The notes beneath the pieces are model-generated. The model searched no databases and was not told the origin of the DNA. It was given only the letters and a program-made list of their open reading frames with translations. A stretch of 64,000 nucleotides of DNA from Desmonostoc muscorum LEGE 12446 (GTDB taxonomy: Bacteria; Cyanobacteriota; Cyanobacteriia; Cyanobacteriales; Nostocaceae), in the NCBI RefSeq assembly GCF_015207005.2, contig NZ_JADEXS020000001.1, positions 1,178,001 to 1,242,000 of the forward strand, written 5' to 3'. The position numbers and the translations under genes were made by a program. Shown here piece after piece: positions 27,581 through 36,732 of this stretch; the stretch's first letter is position 1; every line of letters begins with the position of its first letter.

Positions 27581-28081
27581 ATGTCAGAAACAAAACCCAA
27601 TCAACCAAAGTTATCACCAACTAGTGCCCTTGACAAGCCATCAAATCATGAATTTGAAAACTGGTTTGAATATCCTGTAAGAGTGCAACCCCACCACACT
27701 GACTATGCAGGTATTGTCTGGCACGGTTCCTATCTAACTTGGATGGAAGAAGCACGGGTTGAATGCTTGCGATCTATCGGTATTGAATTTGCTGATTTAG
27801 TAGCTTTAGGTTGTGATTTACCAGTTGTAGAATTGTCGGTGCGGTATCATCGTTCAATTCAATTGGGTATGGCGGCGATAGTTAAAACCCGTATGGCTGA
27901 GGTTACTGGCGTCCGGATCAATTGGGATTATGCCATTGTCTCAACTGATGGACAACAATTATACGTCACTGCCAAGGTGACCTTAGTAGCTTTAGATCGT
28001 GAAAGAGGTAAGATTATGCGTCAGTTACCGCCAAGTTTTAAGGATGCATTGGCTAAAATTTCAGCATTCAATAATAGTTGA
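27581..28081 (+). CDS. Acyl-CoA thioesterase, 4HBT/YbgC hotdog family
   Basis: 166 residues from the ATG at 27581 (a TTG two codons earlier is also in frame). The hotdog signature HTDYAGIVWHGSYLTWMEEA follows a RVQPH strand, as in 4-hydroxybenzoyl-CoA thioesterase/YbgC proteins, where the Asp acts in hydrolysis. Later strands (LPVVELSVRYHRSIQLG, VRINWDYAIVSTDG) fit. The physiological acyl-CoA is unknown. About the first 30 residues are a polar extension. Confidence 0.85.
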   Translation: MSETKPNQPKLSPTSALDKPSNHEFENWFEYPVRVQPHHTDYAGIVWHGSYLTWMEEARVECLRSIGIEFADLVALGCDLPVVELSVRYHRSIQLGMAAIVKTRMAEVTGVRINWDYAIVSTDGQQLYVTAKVTLVALDRERGKIMRQLPPSFKDALAKISAFNNS

Positions 28082-28088
28082 CCAATAA

Positions 28089-28124
28089 AATAATTCAGAA
28101 TTCTGAATTCTGAATTATTTTTTT
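28089..28124. terminator. Bidirectional terminator built from an AATTC repeat
   Basis: AATAATTCAGAATT and its perfect complement form a 14-bp stem with loop CTG, followed by a T-run on the plus strand. It lies between the convergent thioesterase and small membrane-protein genes. The AATTCAG units belong to the repeat family found at 4505, 41290 and 62645. Confidence 0.75.
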
Positions 28125-28320
28125 ATTTGCCGCTTTGGATCTGCGAGAGAGTTTGAGCAAACTGCGTTATGTGATGCCAAATATCTTGCGGAGTAATGCC
28201 AAAACCGATGTTTAATAAAACTAGGATTGCCGCAATAGTTAATGCACTACTCACGGTTGCTTTCAGCAACTTCCACAATATTATGAAGACAATCCAAGCT
28301 ACAATCAACGTAGCAATCAT
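28123..28320 (-). CDS. Small membrane protein, two predicted spans
   Basis: 65 residues from the ATG at 28320 (MIATLIVAWIVFIILW), with AAGGA about 12 nt upstream; an in-frame TTG at 28341 is the alternative start. Two hydrophobic stretches (MIATLIVAWIVFIILW and ALTIAAILVLLNIGFGI) are followed by a soluble amphipathic tail (DIWHHITQFAQTLSQIQ). Function unknown. Confidence 0.6.
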   Translation of the reverse strand: MIATLIVAWIVFIILWKLLKATVSSALTIAAILVLLNIGFGITPQDIWHHITQFAQTLSQIQSGK

Positions 28321-28341
28321 AATATATAAATTCCTTAACAA

Positions 28342-28699
28342 TACCCTTTATTTGACAACGTATTAATTCACAAAAGGTAAACTTTTATCTGAGTAAGAAT
28401 TACTTGCGCTAAAGCTGTTAGCCCTAATTGTGAGTAGCTACTAAAGCTAAGATTTTTTGTGTAACTGTGCCAATGTCATTTTACCTGAAAATGAGACAAA
28501 AATCAGATAAGAGGCAACTTATTTGGCAATTTGGCAGAATTATTGGAAAGATTTTTTAATGTTTCTGTATCAATAATCACAATATACAAGAGTTATATTA
28601 GGACTCCGATTTGATTTTTTAACACATACTAAGACTGAAAAGGCTGTTTTATCAGGGTTTCATTTGAAATTTTGTTCAATCATACAGGAGTCCTAATAG
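28342..28699. other. Intergenic region, no gene seen
   Basis: A+T-rich leader between the small membrane-protein gene and the WD40 remnant; no recognisable feature. Confidence 0.4.
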
Positions 28700-28900
28700 T
28701 TGCCAAAAAAATATCAAGTTTCGGTTAGAAGCGTTTCTTTTAGACCTGATGGAAAAATTGTGGTTTCTGCAAGTCTTAACACCATCAAATTATGGAGTTT
28801 AGATTTAGATGATTTACTCGCGCAGGGTTGCAACTATTTAAAAGATTATTTCGCTACCCGTCCCGATTTACGAAAAGAAATTTGTCCTGACGATAAATAG
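28700..28900 (+). pseudogene. C-terminal fragment of a WD40-repeat protein
   Basis: 66 residues containing one terminal WD40 unit (VRSVSFRPDGKIVVSASLNT then IKLWSLDLDDLL) and the typical cyanobacterial WD40-protein ending (LAQGCNYLKDYFATRPDLRK). Only the last blade and tail exist. A single WD unit cannot form a propeller and there is no proper start (TTG), so this is a remnant. Confidence 0.75.
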
Positions 28901-28994
28901 CCACACCATGCATTTGTGGTACTGGGAGAGTGCGATCGCATTTTGATTATTTTACGGAGAATGCGATCGCATTTATTAGGGTTGATGGGAAAGT

Positions 28995-29142
28995 GCGATG
29001 TCTGACGACAAGCCTTACGGCTACGCATTTATTGGGGTTTTTCGGAGGGCGATGTTTAACGATAAGCCTTACGGCTACGCGCTTATTAAGGTTGATGGAT
29101 TAGTGCGATGTCTGACGACAAGCCGATGCGCGTCTACGCATT
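28995..29142 (+). repeat. Three imperfect copies of a GCGATGTCTGACGACAAGCC repeat
   Basis: Units at 28995-29030, 29049-29084 and 29105-29142, spaced 54 and 56 bp, each reading GCGATGTyTrACGAyAAGCC followed by TACGGCTACGC or a variant. Related copies lie at about 45404-45436 and inside the CHAT gene at 27302-27341. Confidence 0.75.
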
Positions 29143-29162
29143 TGTGATGTTGGGGAAGTGTG

Positions 29163-29291
29163 ATCGAAGCTGATGGTGATTATTATCGTATTAGAATTGC
29201 AGACTACAGAATTGGATTAACAATCTCTGATGGTGCAATTGTTTTTGTTCGAGCATTGCAAAGAAAGGATATTTACAGATATTTTCCTTAG
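29163..29291 (+). pseudogene. C-terminal fragment of a RelE/ParE toxin
   Basis: 43 codons, open to TAG at 29289, read IEADGDYYRIRIADYRIGLT and then IVFVRALQRKDIYRYFP. This is the classic C-terminal strand pair and tail of RelE-type toxins. The N-terminal half and any antitoxin are missing; the GCGATGTCTGACG repeats directly abut the break. Confidence 0.75.
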
Positions 29292-29324
29292 AAGTTGTTT
29301 GAAAAGTGGTTGAGTATTTAACCC

Positions 29325-29353
29325 TTAGCCTTCAGCATTACGCTGAAGGCTAA
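29325..29353. terminator. Hairpin between RelE remnant and dxr
   Basis: TTAGCCTTCAGC-ATTAC-GCTGAAGGCTAA, a perfect 12-bp stem. There is no T-run, so this is a possible terminator or repeat for convergent transcripts. Confidence 0.45.
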
Positions 29354-29409
29354 ACAGGAATTAGTCAAGAGCCAGAAAATCTATCCTTTAGGTATCTGAG
29401 TGAAGGTTT

Positions 29410-30606
29410 TTATCGCAAAGAAATTAGACGGGAGTCAGTTTCTAACTTTTCAATTGCTGTTAAAACTTCTTGTCTTGCCCATTGATCTGCTGCCAAAATG
29501 TCATCTAAAGAGGGATTTGTACGGTTATCATTTTGATGGCGATCGCACACCCATTCGATACACCGAGGAATATCTAAAAACCGAATTTTTTCTGATAAAA
29601 ATAAAGCCACGGCTTGTTCATTTGCGGCATTCAACACAGCGGGCATGGAACCGCCAGCTTTACCCACAGCATAAGCCAATTGCATACAAGGATACTTTTG
29701 GTGATCTGGTTCGCGGAAGGTTAAATTTCCAGCTTTCACTAAATCTAAGCGTTCCCAGTTAGTGTAAATGCGATCGGGCCAAGATAAAGCATACAGTAAG
29801 GGTAAACGCATATCTGGCCAACCGAGTTGGGCTAAAACTGAGGTATCTTGCAGTTCAATCAGCGAGTGAATAATGCTCTGGGGATGAATGACAATTTCAA
29901 TATCGTCATAACCTAACCCAAACAGGAAGTGAGCCTCAATGACTTCCAGTCCTTTATTCATCAAAGTAGCAGAGTCTACTGTGATTTTACGCCCCATCGA
30001 CCAATTTGGATGTTTCAAAGCATCAGCAACGGTCACTTCTGCTAACTTTTCTACATCCCAATCCCGAAAAGCCCCACCAGATGCAGTCAGTAAAATCCGT
30101 CGCAAACCATTTTTTGGCACACCTTGTAGGCATTGAAATATCGCAGAATGTTCGGAATCAGCAGGTAGTAATTTTACACCGTGTTTTTCGATTAGGGGTA
30201 GAACTACGGGGCCGCCAGCAATTAGAGTTTCCTTATTTGCCAAGGCGATATCTTTACCAGCTTCAATAGCTGCGATCGTTGGTAGCAAACCAGCACAACC
30301 CACGATTCCGGTGACAACCGTTTGCGCTTCGCTGTAGCGGGCAACTTCTATGACTCCGGCTTCGCCAGCCAGTAGAATGGGTTGCGGATCGAGGTCTTTA
30401 ACGGCTTCTTTGAGTGCTGGGAATTTATCTTCTAAGCAAATTGCTGCTATTTTCGGTCGAAATTGCCGAATTTGAGCAGCTAACATTTCGACATTGCTCC
30501 CAGCTGCCAATCCCACAATCCGAAATTGATCTGGGTACTGACTAACAATATCTAAAGTCTGAGTCCCAATAGAACCAGTAGAACCAACAAGAGTAATCGC
30601 TTTCAC
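29410..30606 (-). CDS. dxr: 1-deoxy-D-xylulose 5-phosphate reductoisomerase
   Basis: 398 residues from the GTG at 30606 ([20 protein letters not shown]), the start that fits the family; a TTG at 30630 would add eight residues. It converts DXP to MEP with NADPH in the plastid-type isoprenoid pathway. Visible are the N-terminal NADPH-binding [33 protein letters not shown], the [12 protein letters not shown] loop, [20 protein letters not shown] and EAHFLFG metal/substrate segments, and [12 protein letters not shown] near the end. The next gene is divergent. Confidence 0.95.
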   Translation of the reverse strand: MKAITLVGSTGSIGTQTLDIVSQYPDQFRIVGLAAGSNVEMLAAQIRQFRPKIAAICLEDKFPALKEAVKDLDPQPILLAGEAGVIEVARYSEAQTVVTGIVGCAGLLPTIAAIEAGKDIALANKETLIAGGPVVLPLIEKHGVKLLPADSEHSAIFQCLQGVPKNGLRRILLTASGGAFRDWDVEKLAEVTVADALKHPNWSMGRKITVDSATLMNKGLEVIEAHFLFGLGYDDIEIVIHPQSIIHSLIELQDTSVLAQLGWPDMRLPLLYALSWPDRIYTNWERLDLVKAGNLTFREPDHQKYPCMQLAYAVGKAGGSMPAVLNAANEQAVALFLSEKIRFLDIPRCIEWVCDRHQNDNRTNPSLDDILAADQWARQEVLTAIEKLETDSRLISLR

Positions 30607-31047
30607 AATTATTTCAGGATTTACAGACAACTTTCACTATAAATTGCTGAGGACTCATTAATAACACCAATGACCATAATCTATACACTGAGGGGAGTGA
30701 GGAGTGGGGACGCGGGGAATGACTAATGCCCAATGCCCACTTGCCCTGAGCGAACGCGAGTGCGTCTCGTAGAGAAGCCGAAGGGATGCCCAATGCCCAA
30801 TACCCAGCATAATTTTCATTTAACTAGACAAAATTTGTATTTATAAATACGATATCTTTAAATATAAATGCTGACAAAATTGGTAAAAATGACCAAAATA
30901 GAAAATATTTTCCAGTAATTGCCGATTTGTTCAGTTTGTTACTTATGTTGGTGGAGGATTGAAGATGCATAATTTCACTCATAAATTACTGTGCTGTATT
31001 CATAGATAAGAGGATGGATAAAGTAGTATTTTGAAATACTCAAGTCT
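30607..31047. other. Divergent intergenic region with repeat cassette
   Basis: It holds a GGGGACGCGGGG-type repeat, a CCCAATGCCCA repeat, and at about 30750-30786 a GAGCGAACGCGAGTGCGTCTCGTAGAGAAGCC-like dispersed palindrome. Promoters for dxr and the PIG-V-like gene must lie here; none is obvious. Confidence 0.5.
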
Positions 31048-32355
31048 ATGGTCAAAGTTCAGATAGCTATAAGAAAAATTTTATGGAAAACTGATTTCCT
31101 ATATCCAGCCGCAATATGGCTTGCCAGTCGAATATTCATTTGGATAGCTATGTTGCTGGTTGCACCAAGGCTACCGTTACCAGCAGATGCATTTTTGCCG
31201 GGTTTTGGCTGGCAGGTTTTTGATGCATGGGATAGTATGCATTACCGAGCGATCGCTACTTCCGGTTATGAATTCGTCGATGACGGTAACCAACATAATC
31301 TAGCCTTTTTTCCGTTGTTTCCCTTGAGTATCTGGGTTTTGATGAAGCTGGGTTTGCCGTTTGAATTAGCGGGCATTTTGGTAAACAACCTGGCATTTTT
31401 CGCAGCCCTTTACTGTTTATACTTTTGGGTTAAGGAGCATTATGGCAGCAGTGCCGCCCAATGGGTGAGTGCTGTGGTTTGTTGCTATCCCTCGTCTATG
31501 TTTACAGCGGTGATTTACACAGAGGGACTGTATTTGTTTTTGAGTACGGCGGCTTTGCGGGCTTTCGATCGCAAGCAATATCGATGGACTGCCTTTTGGG
31601 GCGCCATGGCCACAGCAACACGTCCCACAGGTATGGCACTAATTCCGGCCTTGGCGATCGCAGCCTGGAAAGAACGCAGACCACCCATTGCCTATATTGC
31701 TGGTTTTGCTACCGCTACTGGCATACTTCTATTCAGTTTGTATTGTGCAATTTCTTTCGGTAACCCTTTAGCTTTTATCCAAGCACAAAGGGGATGGCGA
31801 CCTTCCCTTGGGTTTGATTGGCAGGGTTGGTTAAACATGCTGATGCAAATTGCAGTTGGCAGCAAAAATTGGCAATTTGGTTGGGTGCAAAACCCATCTG
31901 GCGGCATCAAAGACCCCTGGTATCCCTTGTTGGTGGCTGTAATTGTTGGCGGTGGCTATCTTTTATGGCGCTTTCATAAACATTTTCTTTTTGGAAAATT
32001 AGCTTATGGCTTTTATGCTTTAGTTGTGTTTTTGTTAGTCTTGGCAAGCGAGCAGTGGATAAATAACTTCCTGAACGTGGTTATGGTCTTAGGTGGTAGC
32101 TTTGTGTTGTGGCGCTTACATCGACAACTCACCCCAGTTACGGTTATCTATGGCTTTTGCGGTATTGGTTTACTGCTAGCCTCTGGAGGTACTATTTCCT
32201 TGAGTCGTCTGGCCTATGGAATTGTACCTCTGAGTATAGCCATTGGTGTGTTACTATCTCGCAATCCTCGCCAAGGATATTTTATACTAGGGTTGTTTGT
32301 GACGTTATTAGCCAAAATAGCTGTAGGATTTGCTCAAGAGCATTGGGTTGGTTAA
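31048..32355 (+). CDS. PIG-V-like mannosyltransferase-family membrane protein
   Basis: 435 residues, mostly hydrophobic with roughly ten predicted spans. The family-like features are an early WDSMHYRAIATSGY (W-D-x-x-x-Y, the conserved acidic loop), FFPLFPLSIW, YTEGLYLFLS and ATATRPTGMALIPAL, as in PIG-V (GT76-like) enzymes that use polyprenyl-linked mannose. In bacteria these act on cell-surface glycans or lipids, presumably in the cytoplasmic membrane. Acceptor unknown; no glycan cluster adjacent. Confidence 0.8.
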   Translation: MVKVQIAIRKILWKTDFLYPAAIWLASRIFIWIAMLLVAPRLPLPADAFLPGFGWQVFDAWDSMHYRAIATSGYEFVDDGNQHNLAFFPLFPLSIWVLMKLGLPFELAGILVNNLAFFAALYCLYFWVKEHYGSSAAQWVSAVVCCYPSSMFTAVIYTEGLYLFLSTAALRAFDRKQYRWTAFWGAMATATRPTGMALIPALAIAAWKERRPPIAYIAGFATATGILLFSLYCAISFGNPLAFIQAQRGWRPSLGFDWQGWLNMLMQIAVGSKNWQFGWVQNPSGGIKDPWYPLLVAVIVGGGYLLWRFHKHFLFGKLAYGFYALVVFLLVLASEQWINNFLNVVMVLGGSFVLWRLHRQLTPVTVIYGFCGIGLLLASGGTISLSRLAYGIVPLSIAIGVLLSRNPRQGYFILGLFVTLLAKIAVGFAQEHWVG

Positions 32356-32551
32356 TGGATCTTAAAAGAGAAGTCAGAATGGGCTACGCCCCCCTGCGCT
32401 AACAGAATTCAGAATTCAGAATGCAAGCAGCCTCCACCCAAATTCAACTTTATGTTTAACGAGGGAGTAGGGTATTTTCTCTCTTCCCCCTACTCCCTAC
32501 TCCCCACTCCCTACTCCCTGTTTTGGTCATCAATTGAATTTAACTTTCCTA

Positions 32552-33523
32552 ATGAATATATCCAATCAGACGAAGATGGCGCTTGCGGTATTACTTATAG
32601 GCGTGGGCGTCATCTCTTTTGGCTCTATTTTTGTGAGATTGAGCGAAACTGAACTCAGCCCCAATGCCACTGTATTTAATCGCTTCTGGGTTGCTAGTCT
32701 GGTCTTCGGGTTGTGGTATGGATATAAAACGATATGTCAGCAATTTTCCCAAAATCAACCCATAGAACAGCAATCCTACACTAGTCAAGATTTCTGGCTA
32801 TTCCCAGGCGCTGGTGTTTGTTGGGCTGCTACTTTGGTCTTTTTGGCTTGGTCGCTGACTCAAACTAGCGTCGCTATCTCTAGTGTTTTACATAATCTCG
32901 CCCCCATATTTACTAGCTTAGGGGCGTGGCTGTTATTTCGTCACGGTTTTGGGAGTCAATTTTTGATCGGGATGGTTGTCGCCCTTGGGGGAGCGATCGC
33001 TATTGAATTTGAACAACTCCAAATCGCCACAAACGAACTTCGAGGAAGCTTTGCTGCCATCGCTTCAGCAATTTTCATGGGCGCATACCTGCTGATGGTA
33101 GAAAAATTACGAATTAAATTTTCTCCAGATATAATTCAGTTCTGGATCTGTGCGATCGCTGCCCTAACCATGTTCCCCATACTTTTGTTCACTCAAGATC
33201 AGTTTTTCCCTTCTACACTCAGCGGGTGGCTTTGGGTGATTTCCCTAGCCGTGATCTGCCAAGTTGTAGGTCACGGAATTTTGACCTATAGCCTTGCTAG
33301 GTTTTCCTCTGTGGTTGTCTCCTTGGTGCATCTGTTAGAGCCAGTATTTAGTGCCATTTTCGCTCTTGTAATATTTTCGGAAAAGTTAAGTTTTTTTAAT
33401 CTAATGGGTTTCGCTATAGTTTTAATCGGTCTATACTTAGCCATATCTAGCCAGGTTGCAGCTAATTCGCCGTTCCAGGAATCAGTCAAAACTATTTTTG
33501 TTAAAAATTTGCTAAAAATATGA
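32552..33523 (+). CDS. EamA/DMT-superfamily transporter (first of two)
   Basis: 323 residues from the ATG at 32552. Ten predicted membrane helices in two EamA repeats, with FNRFWVASLVFGLWYGY early, FLAWSLTQTSVAISSVLHNL in helix 3-4, and the C-terminal GHGILTYSLARFSSVVVSLV and PVFSAIFALVIFSE. Its last codon and stop overlap the next gene's ATG (ATGA), indicating co-translation with a paralogue. DMT exporters move amino acids or other metabolites; substrate unknown. Confidence 0.88.
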   Translation: MNISNQTKMALAVLLIGVGVISFGSIFVRLSETELSPNATVFNRFWVASLVFGLWYGYKTICQQFSQNQPIEQQSYTSQDFWLFPGAGVCWAATLVFLAWSLTQTSVAISSVLHNLAPIFTSLGAWLLFRHGFGSQFLIGMVVALGGAIAIEFEQLQIATNELRGSFAAIASAIFMGAYLLMVEKLRIKFSPDIIQFWICAIAALTMFPILLFTQDQFFPSTLSGWLWVISLAVICQVVGHGILTYSLARFSSVVVSLVHLLEPVFSAIFALVIFSEKLSFFNLMGFAIVLIGLYLAISSQVAANSPFQESVKTIFVKNLLKI

Positions 33524-34485
33524 CGACAAAACAGGCATTCCTACAACAAAAGTTATCCTCAACACCAGCTTTAGTAGGAACTTTGTCATTATTTTTTGCC
33601 CTAATTCCCATATCTTTGGCACCATCTCTGACCAAATTATGTCAATTAGAAATTGGTGCAAATGCTGTAGTATTTCATCGCAGTTGGATTGCTACAGTCG
33701 TTTTTGCACTGTGGAATGGACTTGAGGCTTTCCGCTACCAACAGTCAGATAACCAAACGATCGAACACAAGCCTTTGACCAAAAAAGAAATCTGGCTGTT
33801 GTTAGCAATGGGAACTGCTGCTGCAACCTACCTACTCTTGTGGGCTTGGTCGCTGAGTCAAACTAACGTTGCCAACGTGGCTTTATTGTCTAATTTGAAT
33901 TCCTTATTCGTTGCTTTGGCTGGGTATCTGTTATTCGGTCAGCGTTTCGATTATCGATTCGTTGTTGGTTTGTCCATCGCCTTGGGGGGAGCGATCGCAT
34001 TTGAAATCAATAAGGTGCAATTTGCCACTGACCAATTACTCGGTGATGTCTTAGCATTTCTGACTGCGATTTTCATGGCAACGTGTATGTTGCTCATAGA
34101 ACAACTCCGTTCTCGATTTAGCACCGCAACTATCATGCTGTGGCGCTGTGGAATCACAACAATGTTTTTACTACCCGTCGTTCCATTCCTCGAAGATAGA
34201 CTACTCCCCTATTCGTGGATGGGTTGGTTTTTCATTATTTTTCAAGCCCTTTTCTGCCAAGTGTTGGGTCAGGGACTTTTAGCTTACAGCCTCAGCAGAA
34301 TCTCTTCACGAGTTGTCGCCGTCACTCTTCTGGCCGAACCAGTTTTAGCTTCGATTTTTGCTTGGTTCATTTTTTCAGAACAGGTGGGCTTGTTTGACTG
34401 GGTGACTTTTGCCGTAGTTTTAGTAGGTATTTATCTAGCCCAATCTAGTCGATCTGTTGTGAAAGTAATAGATGAAAAATCGTAG
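33520..34485 (+). CDS. EamA/DMT-superfamily transporter (second of two)
   Basis: 321 residues, paralogous to the preceding protein (FHRSWIATVVFALWNGLEA, LWAWSLSQTNVANVALL, GQGLLAYSLSRISSRVVAVT, PVLASIFAWFIFSEQ). Starts by a 4-bp ATGA overlap. Tandem paralogues with coupled translation suggest a heterodimer or two exporters made in equal amounts; many DMT proteins act as dimers. Confidence 0.88.
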   Translation: MTTKQAFLQQKLSSTPALVGTLSLFFALIPISLAPSLTKLCQLEIGANAVVFHRSWIATVVFALWNGLEAFRYQQSDNQTIEHKPLTKKEIWLLLAMGTAAATYLLLWAWSLSQTNVANVALLSNLNSLFVALAGYLLFGQRFDYRFVVGLSIALGGAIAFEINKVQFATDQLLGDVLAFLTAIFMATCMLLIEQLRSRFSTATIMLWRCGITTMFLLPVVPFLEDRLLPYSWMGWFFIIFQALFCQVLGQGLLAYSLSRISSRVVAVTLLAEPVLASIFAWFIFSEQVGLFDWVTFAVVLVGIYLAQSSRSVVKVIDEKS

Positions 34486-34608
34486 CCTCACGACAAAATT
34501 ATTTTTAACTATTAATAATTTGTTCCACAGCAACAGAAACATCTGGAAATGCAAAAAGCATGTGATAAAACTGATACACACGCTGAAGTCATATTCGAGT
34601 ATTTAATT

Positions 34609-35166
34609 ATGTTAAGAGTAATTTTGTTGGCGTTGGCGCAGCCCACCGTAGGCATCGCTACTTTTCTTATTCCCTTGACTAGCTATACCCATAGTCAAGT
34701 AATTGCTAGTACCGCTAATTATCAAATTTTTCAGAATAAATCAACAAAAATCACTATCGAACGTCTAGGAATAGGTGGCGTAAAACTTTCTATGTCCGAG
34801 GCACAAGTCAGAAAAATTTTAGGTAAACCTGTAAAAGTAGAAAATGCCTTTGTACCTGCTATTGGTAAAGTTCGTACTCTTAAATATCCAGGCATTACAG
34901 TTGATTTAGCTGAAGATGCTCAACCAGGGAAATTTACTGTTTACCAAATTAAAACAACCAGTTCTAAATATTCCACCATAGATAAAGTAAAAGTAGGCGA
35001 TACACAAACAAAAGTGATTAGAACCTATGGAAAAACTGAAATAACTCAAGATGGTAAAGTTACCAATTTAAATTACATAGTTGAAGAACCCAGCCCTGGA
35101 GGGTTAAACTTTACTATTCAAAAAGGCAAAGTAACAGAAATTTTCTGCTTTTATCTGATGAATTAA
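34609..35166 (+). CDS. Exported protein with two BamE/OmlA-like motifs
   Basis: 185 residues from the ATG at 34609 (MLRVILLALAQPTVGIATFL), chosen because the signal peptide begins there; the longer frame from 34549 puts 20 charged residues in front of it. Mature protein: GGVKLSMSEAQVRKILGKPV and, later, KVKVGDTQTKVIRTYGKTE, two repeats of the L-G-M-[ST]-x-x-x-V-x-x-x-[LY]-G-x-P pattern of BamE/SmpA-like folds. The signal segment LALAQPTVGIA is coded by a GCGTTGGCGCAGCC/GTAGGCATCGC dispersed repeat. Function unknown. Confidence 0.7.
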   Translation: MLRVILLALAQPTVGIATFLIPLTSYTHSQVIASTANYQIFQNKSTKITIERLGIGGVKLSMSEAQVRKILGKPVKVENAFVPAIGKVRTLKYPGITVDLAEDAQPGKFTVYQIKTTSSKYSTIDKVKVGDTQTKVIRTYGKTEITQDGKVTNLNYIVEEPSPGGLNFTIQKGKVTEIFCFYLMN

Positions 35167-35583
35167 GAAGTTTTTCCCAGAAAACACCAATGCAAATCCA
35201 ACACCCCCACTTCATCTGGAAAAATCCGAAAATTCAAGATAAACCTCCTCAAGCGAGATACTGATGGGTTAATCAGTTGAGAGTACCACAGGAGGGTTGA
35301 ATTAACCCTCCCCGTATGTATTGGCGAGGTAACTAGATTTCTTTTCCCCCCTTGATAAGGGGGGATTAAGGGGAGTAATTCGACTTATGTGTACACCGTA
35401 GCTTATAAAAGGGAGGGAATTAGATGTTCTAGTTTCCCCTTTCTAATGTTATTTTTGCCATCACATTTGTTGATTTAGCGATCGCATTTGTTGATTTAGC
35501 GATCGCATTTGTTGATTTGGCGATCGCATTTGTTGATTTAGCGATTTCCCGTACACCCCTACACCCGCCCCAACGGGGCTTGG
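35167..35583. other. Repeat-rich intergenic region
   Basis: No gene. It contains GGAGGG and CCTCCC arms around 35290-35312, a CCCCCCTTGATAAGGGGGG hairpin near 35345-35366, and a HIP1-containing tandem repeat listed separately. Confidence 0.55.
35469..35551. repeat. 21-bp tandem repeat carrying HIP1
   Basis: Three units of GTTGATTTAGCGATCGCATT plus T (35469, 35490, 35511; the third has TTTGGCG), then a partial fourth unit. Each full unit contains one GCGATCGC. Confidence 0.85.
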
Positions 35584-36432
35584 TCAAAATCGCCTAATCC
35601 CCATCTCTAAACCTTCACATACACCCCTCAAAAAATCTAAATCCAAACTAGCAACTGTGTCACTAGGTTTGTGATAATGTGGATTCCGTAAAAATGCCGT
35701 ATCCGTTACCATCATTGCCGGATAACCCAAATCCCAAAAAGGTGCATGATCGCTAAGTCTGGTTTGCGGAACTATTAAACCTTTATTTGGTACGGGTAGC
35801 CATTGACTAGGTACACCGACTTGGCGAATACTACGACTCATACCAATTAAGTCACCAATTGTCCGCCAATTGCCAATTAAAGCAATAAAATCGCCGCTAT
35901 TTGGGTAGAAGCGCTCCAAAAAAGGCGGGTAACTTTGAGAACCGGGTGTAGAATCTTTATAGCCCAGCATTTCTAGTGAAATCATTAAACGTAACTGCTG
36001 CTTTTGTTCGCGCAACAAAGCTGCATAGTCAGCGCTACCCAGTAAGCCATATTCTTCCATATCGAAAGCAACCAGCCTTAGGGGATATCTTACAGGTTCA
36101 GCAGCAAATTTTCTGGCTAATTCCAGCAACACTGCTACACCTGTGGCATTATCATCCGCAGCTGGTGTTCCAGGAACAGCATCATAGTGGGCACCAATTA
36201 AAATAGGTGGCAAATCCTTTTTTTGCGGTCTAGCTTGGGAAGGTAAATTTAAGATCAAATTCTTACAAGGTTTACCTCTAACTTGGAAGGTGTGGATTTC
36301 CACACTTCCCCATTGGGAAAATTCCTGGCGGATATATTCTTGGACAAAAAAATGTCCAGCTGTTGCTATATAAGGATCGCGTTCTCGCGCTATCTCATTG
36401 AGGGAAGTTTGTAATCGTTCTATTAAACTCAA
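35584..36432 (-). CDS. M28-family zinc peptidase
   Basis: 282 residues. The M28 metal site is visible: GAHYDAVPG (His-x-Asp), AADDNATGVAVLLEL (bridging Asp), DMEEYGLLGSADYA (Glu-Glu), a Glu/Asp in LEMLGYKDS, and NPHYHKPSDT (final His). It removes N-terminal residues from peptides in related enzymes. No signal peptide is seen from this start, so it is probably cytoplasmic, or it resembles the glutaminyl-cyclase-like branch. Monocistronic. Confidence 0.9.
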   Translation of the reverse strand: MSLIERLQTSLNEIARERDPYIATAGHFFVQEYIRQEFSQWGSVEIHTFQVRGKPCKNLILNLPSQARPQKKDLPPILIGAHYDAVPGTPAADDNATGVAVLLELARKFAAEPVRYPLRLVAFDMEEYGLLGSADYAALLREQKQQLRLMISLEMLGYKDSTPGSQSYPPFLERFYPNSGDFIALIGNWRTIGDLIGMSRSIRQVGVPSQWLPVPNKGLIVPQTRLSDHAPFWDLGYPAMMVTDTAFLRNPHYHKPSDTVASLDLDFLRGVCEGLEMGIRRF

Positions 36433-36732
36433 ATTTTTAAAGTTTTCAGGTACTCAAAAAAGCACAGCAAGCATGATTAAGGTGGATTTACCAAATTGCA
36501 GATAGAGTAAACAGAAGTAGCTAGATAACAACAATTGAGGCTGCTTGGACACACCAAGCATCGTCAATGCTATCCTAGTCTTGCAACTATCTCCTCTAGC
36601 TGAACTTCTTAACTTTCTACCTTAATGACGACTATTATACCATTGAGGTGTTTTCACCCTGTAGCACAAAGCTAGAGGTAGTTCCACCCAATCATAATAA
36701 ATATATAAGACGCTTTAGGAGAAGAGTAACGC
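36433..36732. other. dnaK upstream region
   Basis: 300 bp between divergent genes. The final AGGAGAAGAGTAACGC before ATG 36733 supplies the ribosome-binding site. No CIRCE-like TTAGCACTC inverted repeat was found. Confidence 0.5.

Noticed and set aside
28995..29142. Considered as a short CRISPR-like array (36-bp repeat, 20-bp spacer)
   Set aside because: The repeats diverge from each other, the intervening DNA is too short and not distinct, and related single copies are dispersed elsewhere; no cas genes.
35469..35551. Considered as a CRISPR array
   Set aside because: The units are contiguous 21-mers with no unique spacers; it is a simple tandem repeat.
36433..36732. Search for a CIRCE operator before dnaK
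   Set aside because: No TTAGCACTC-N9-GAGTGCTAA inverted repeat was found.
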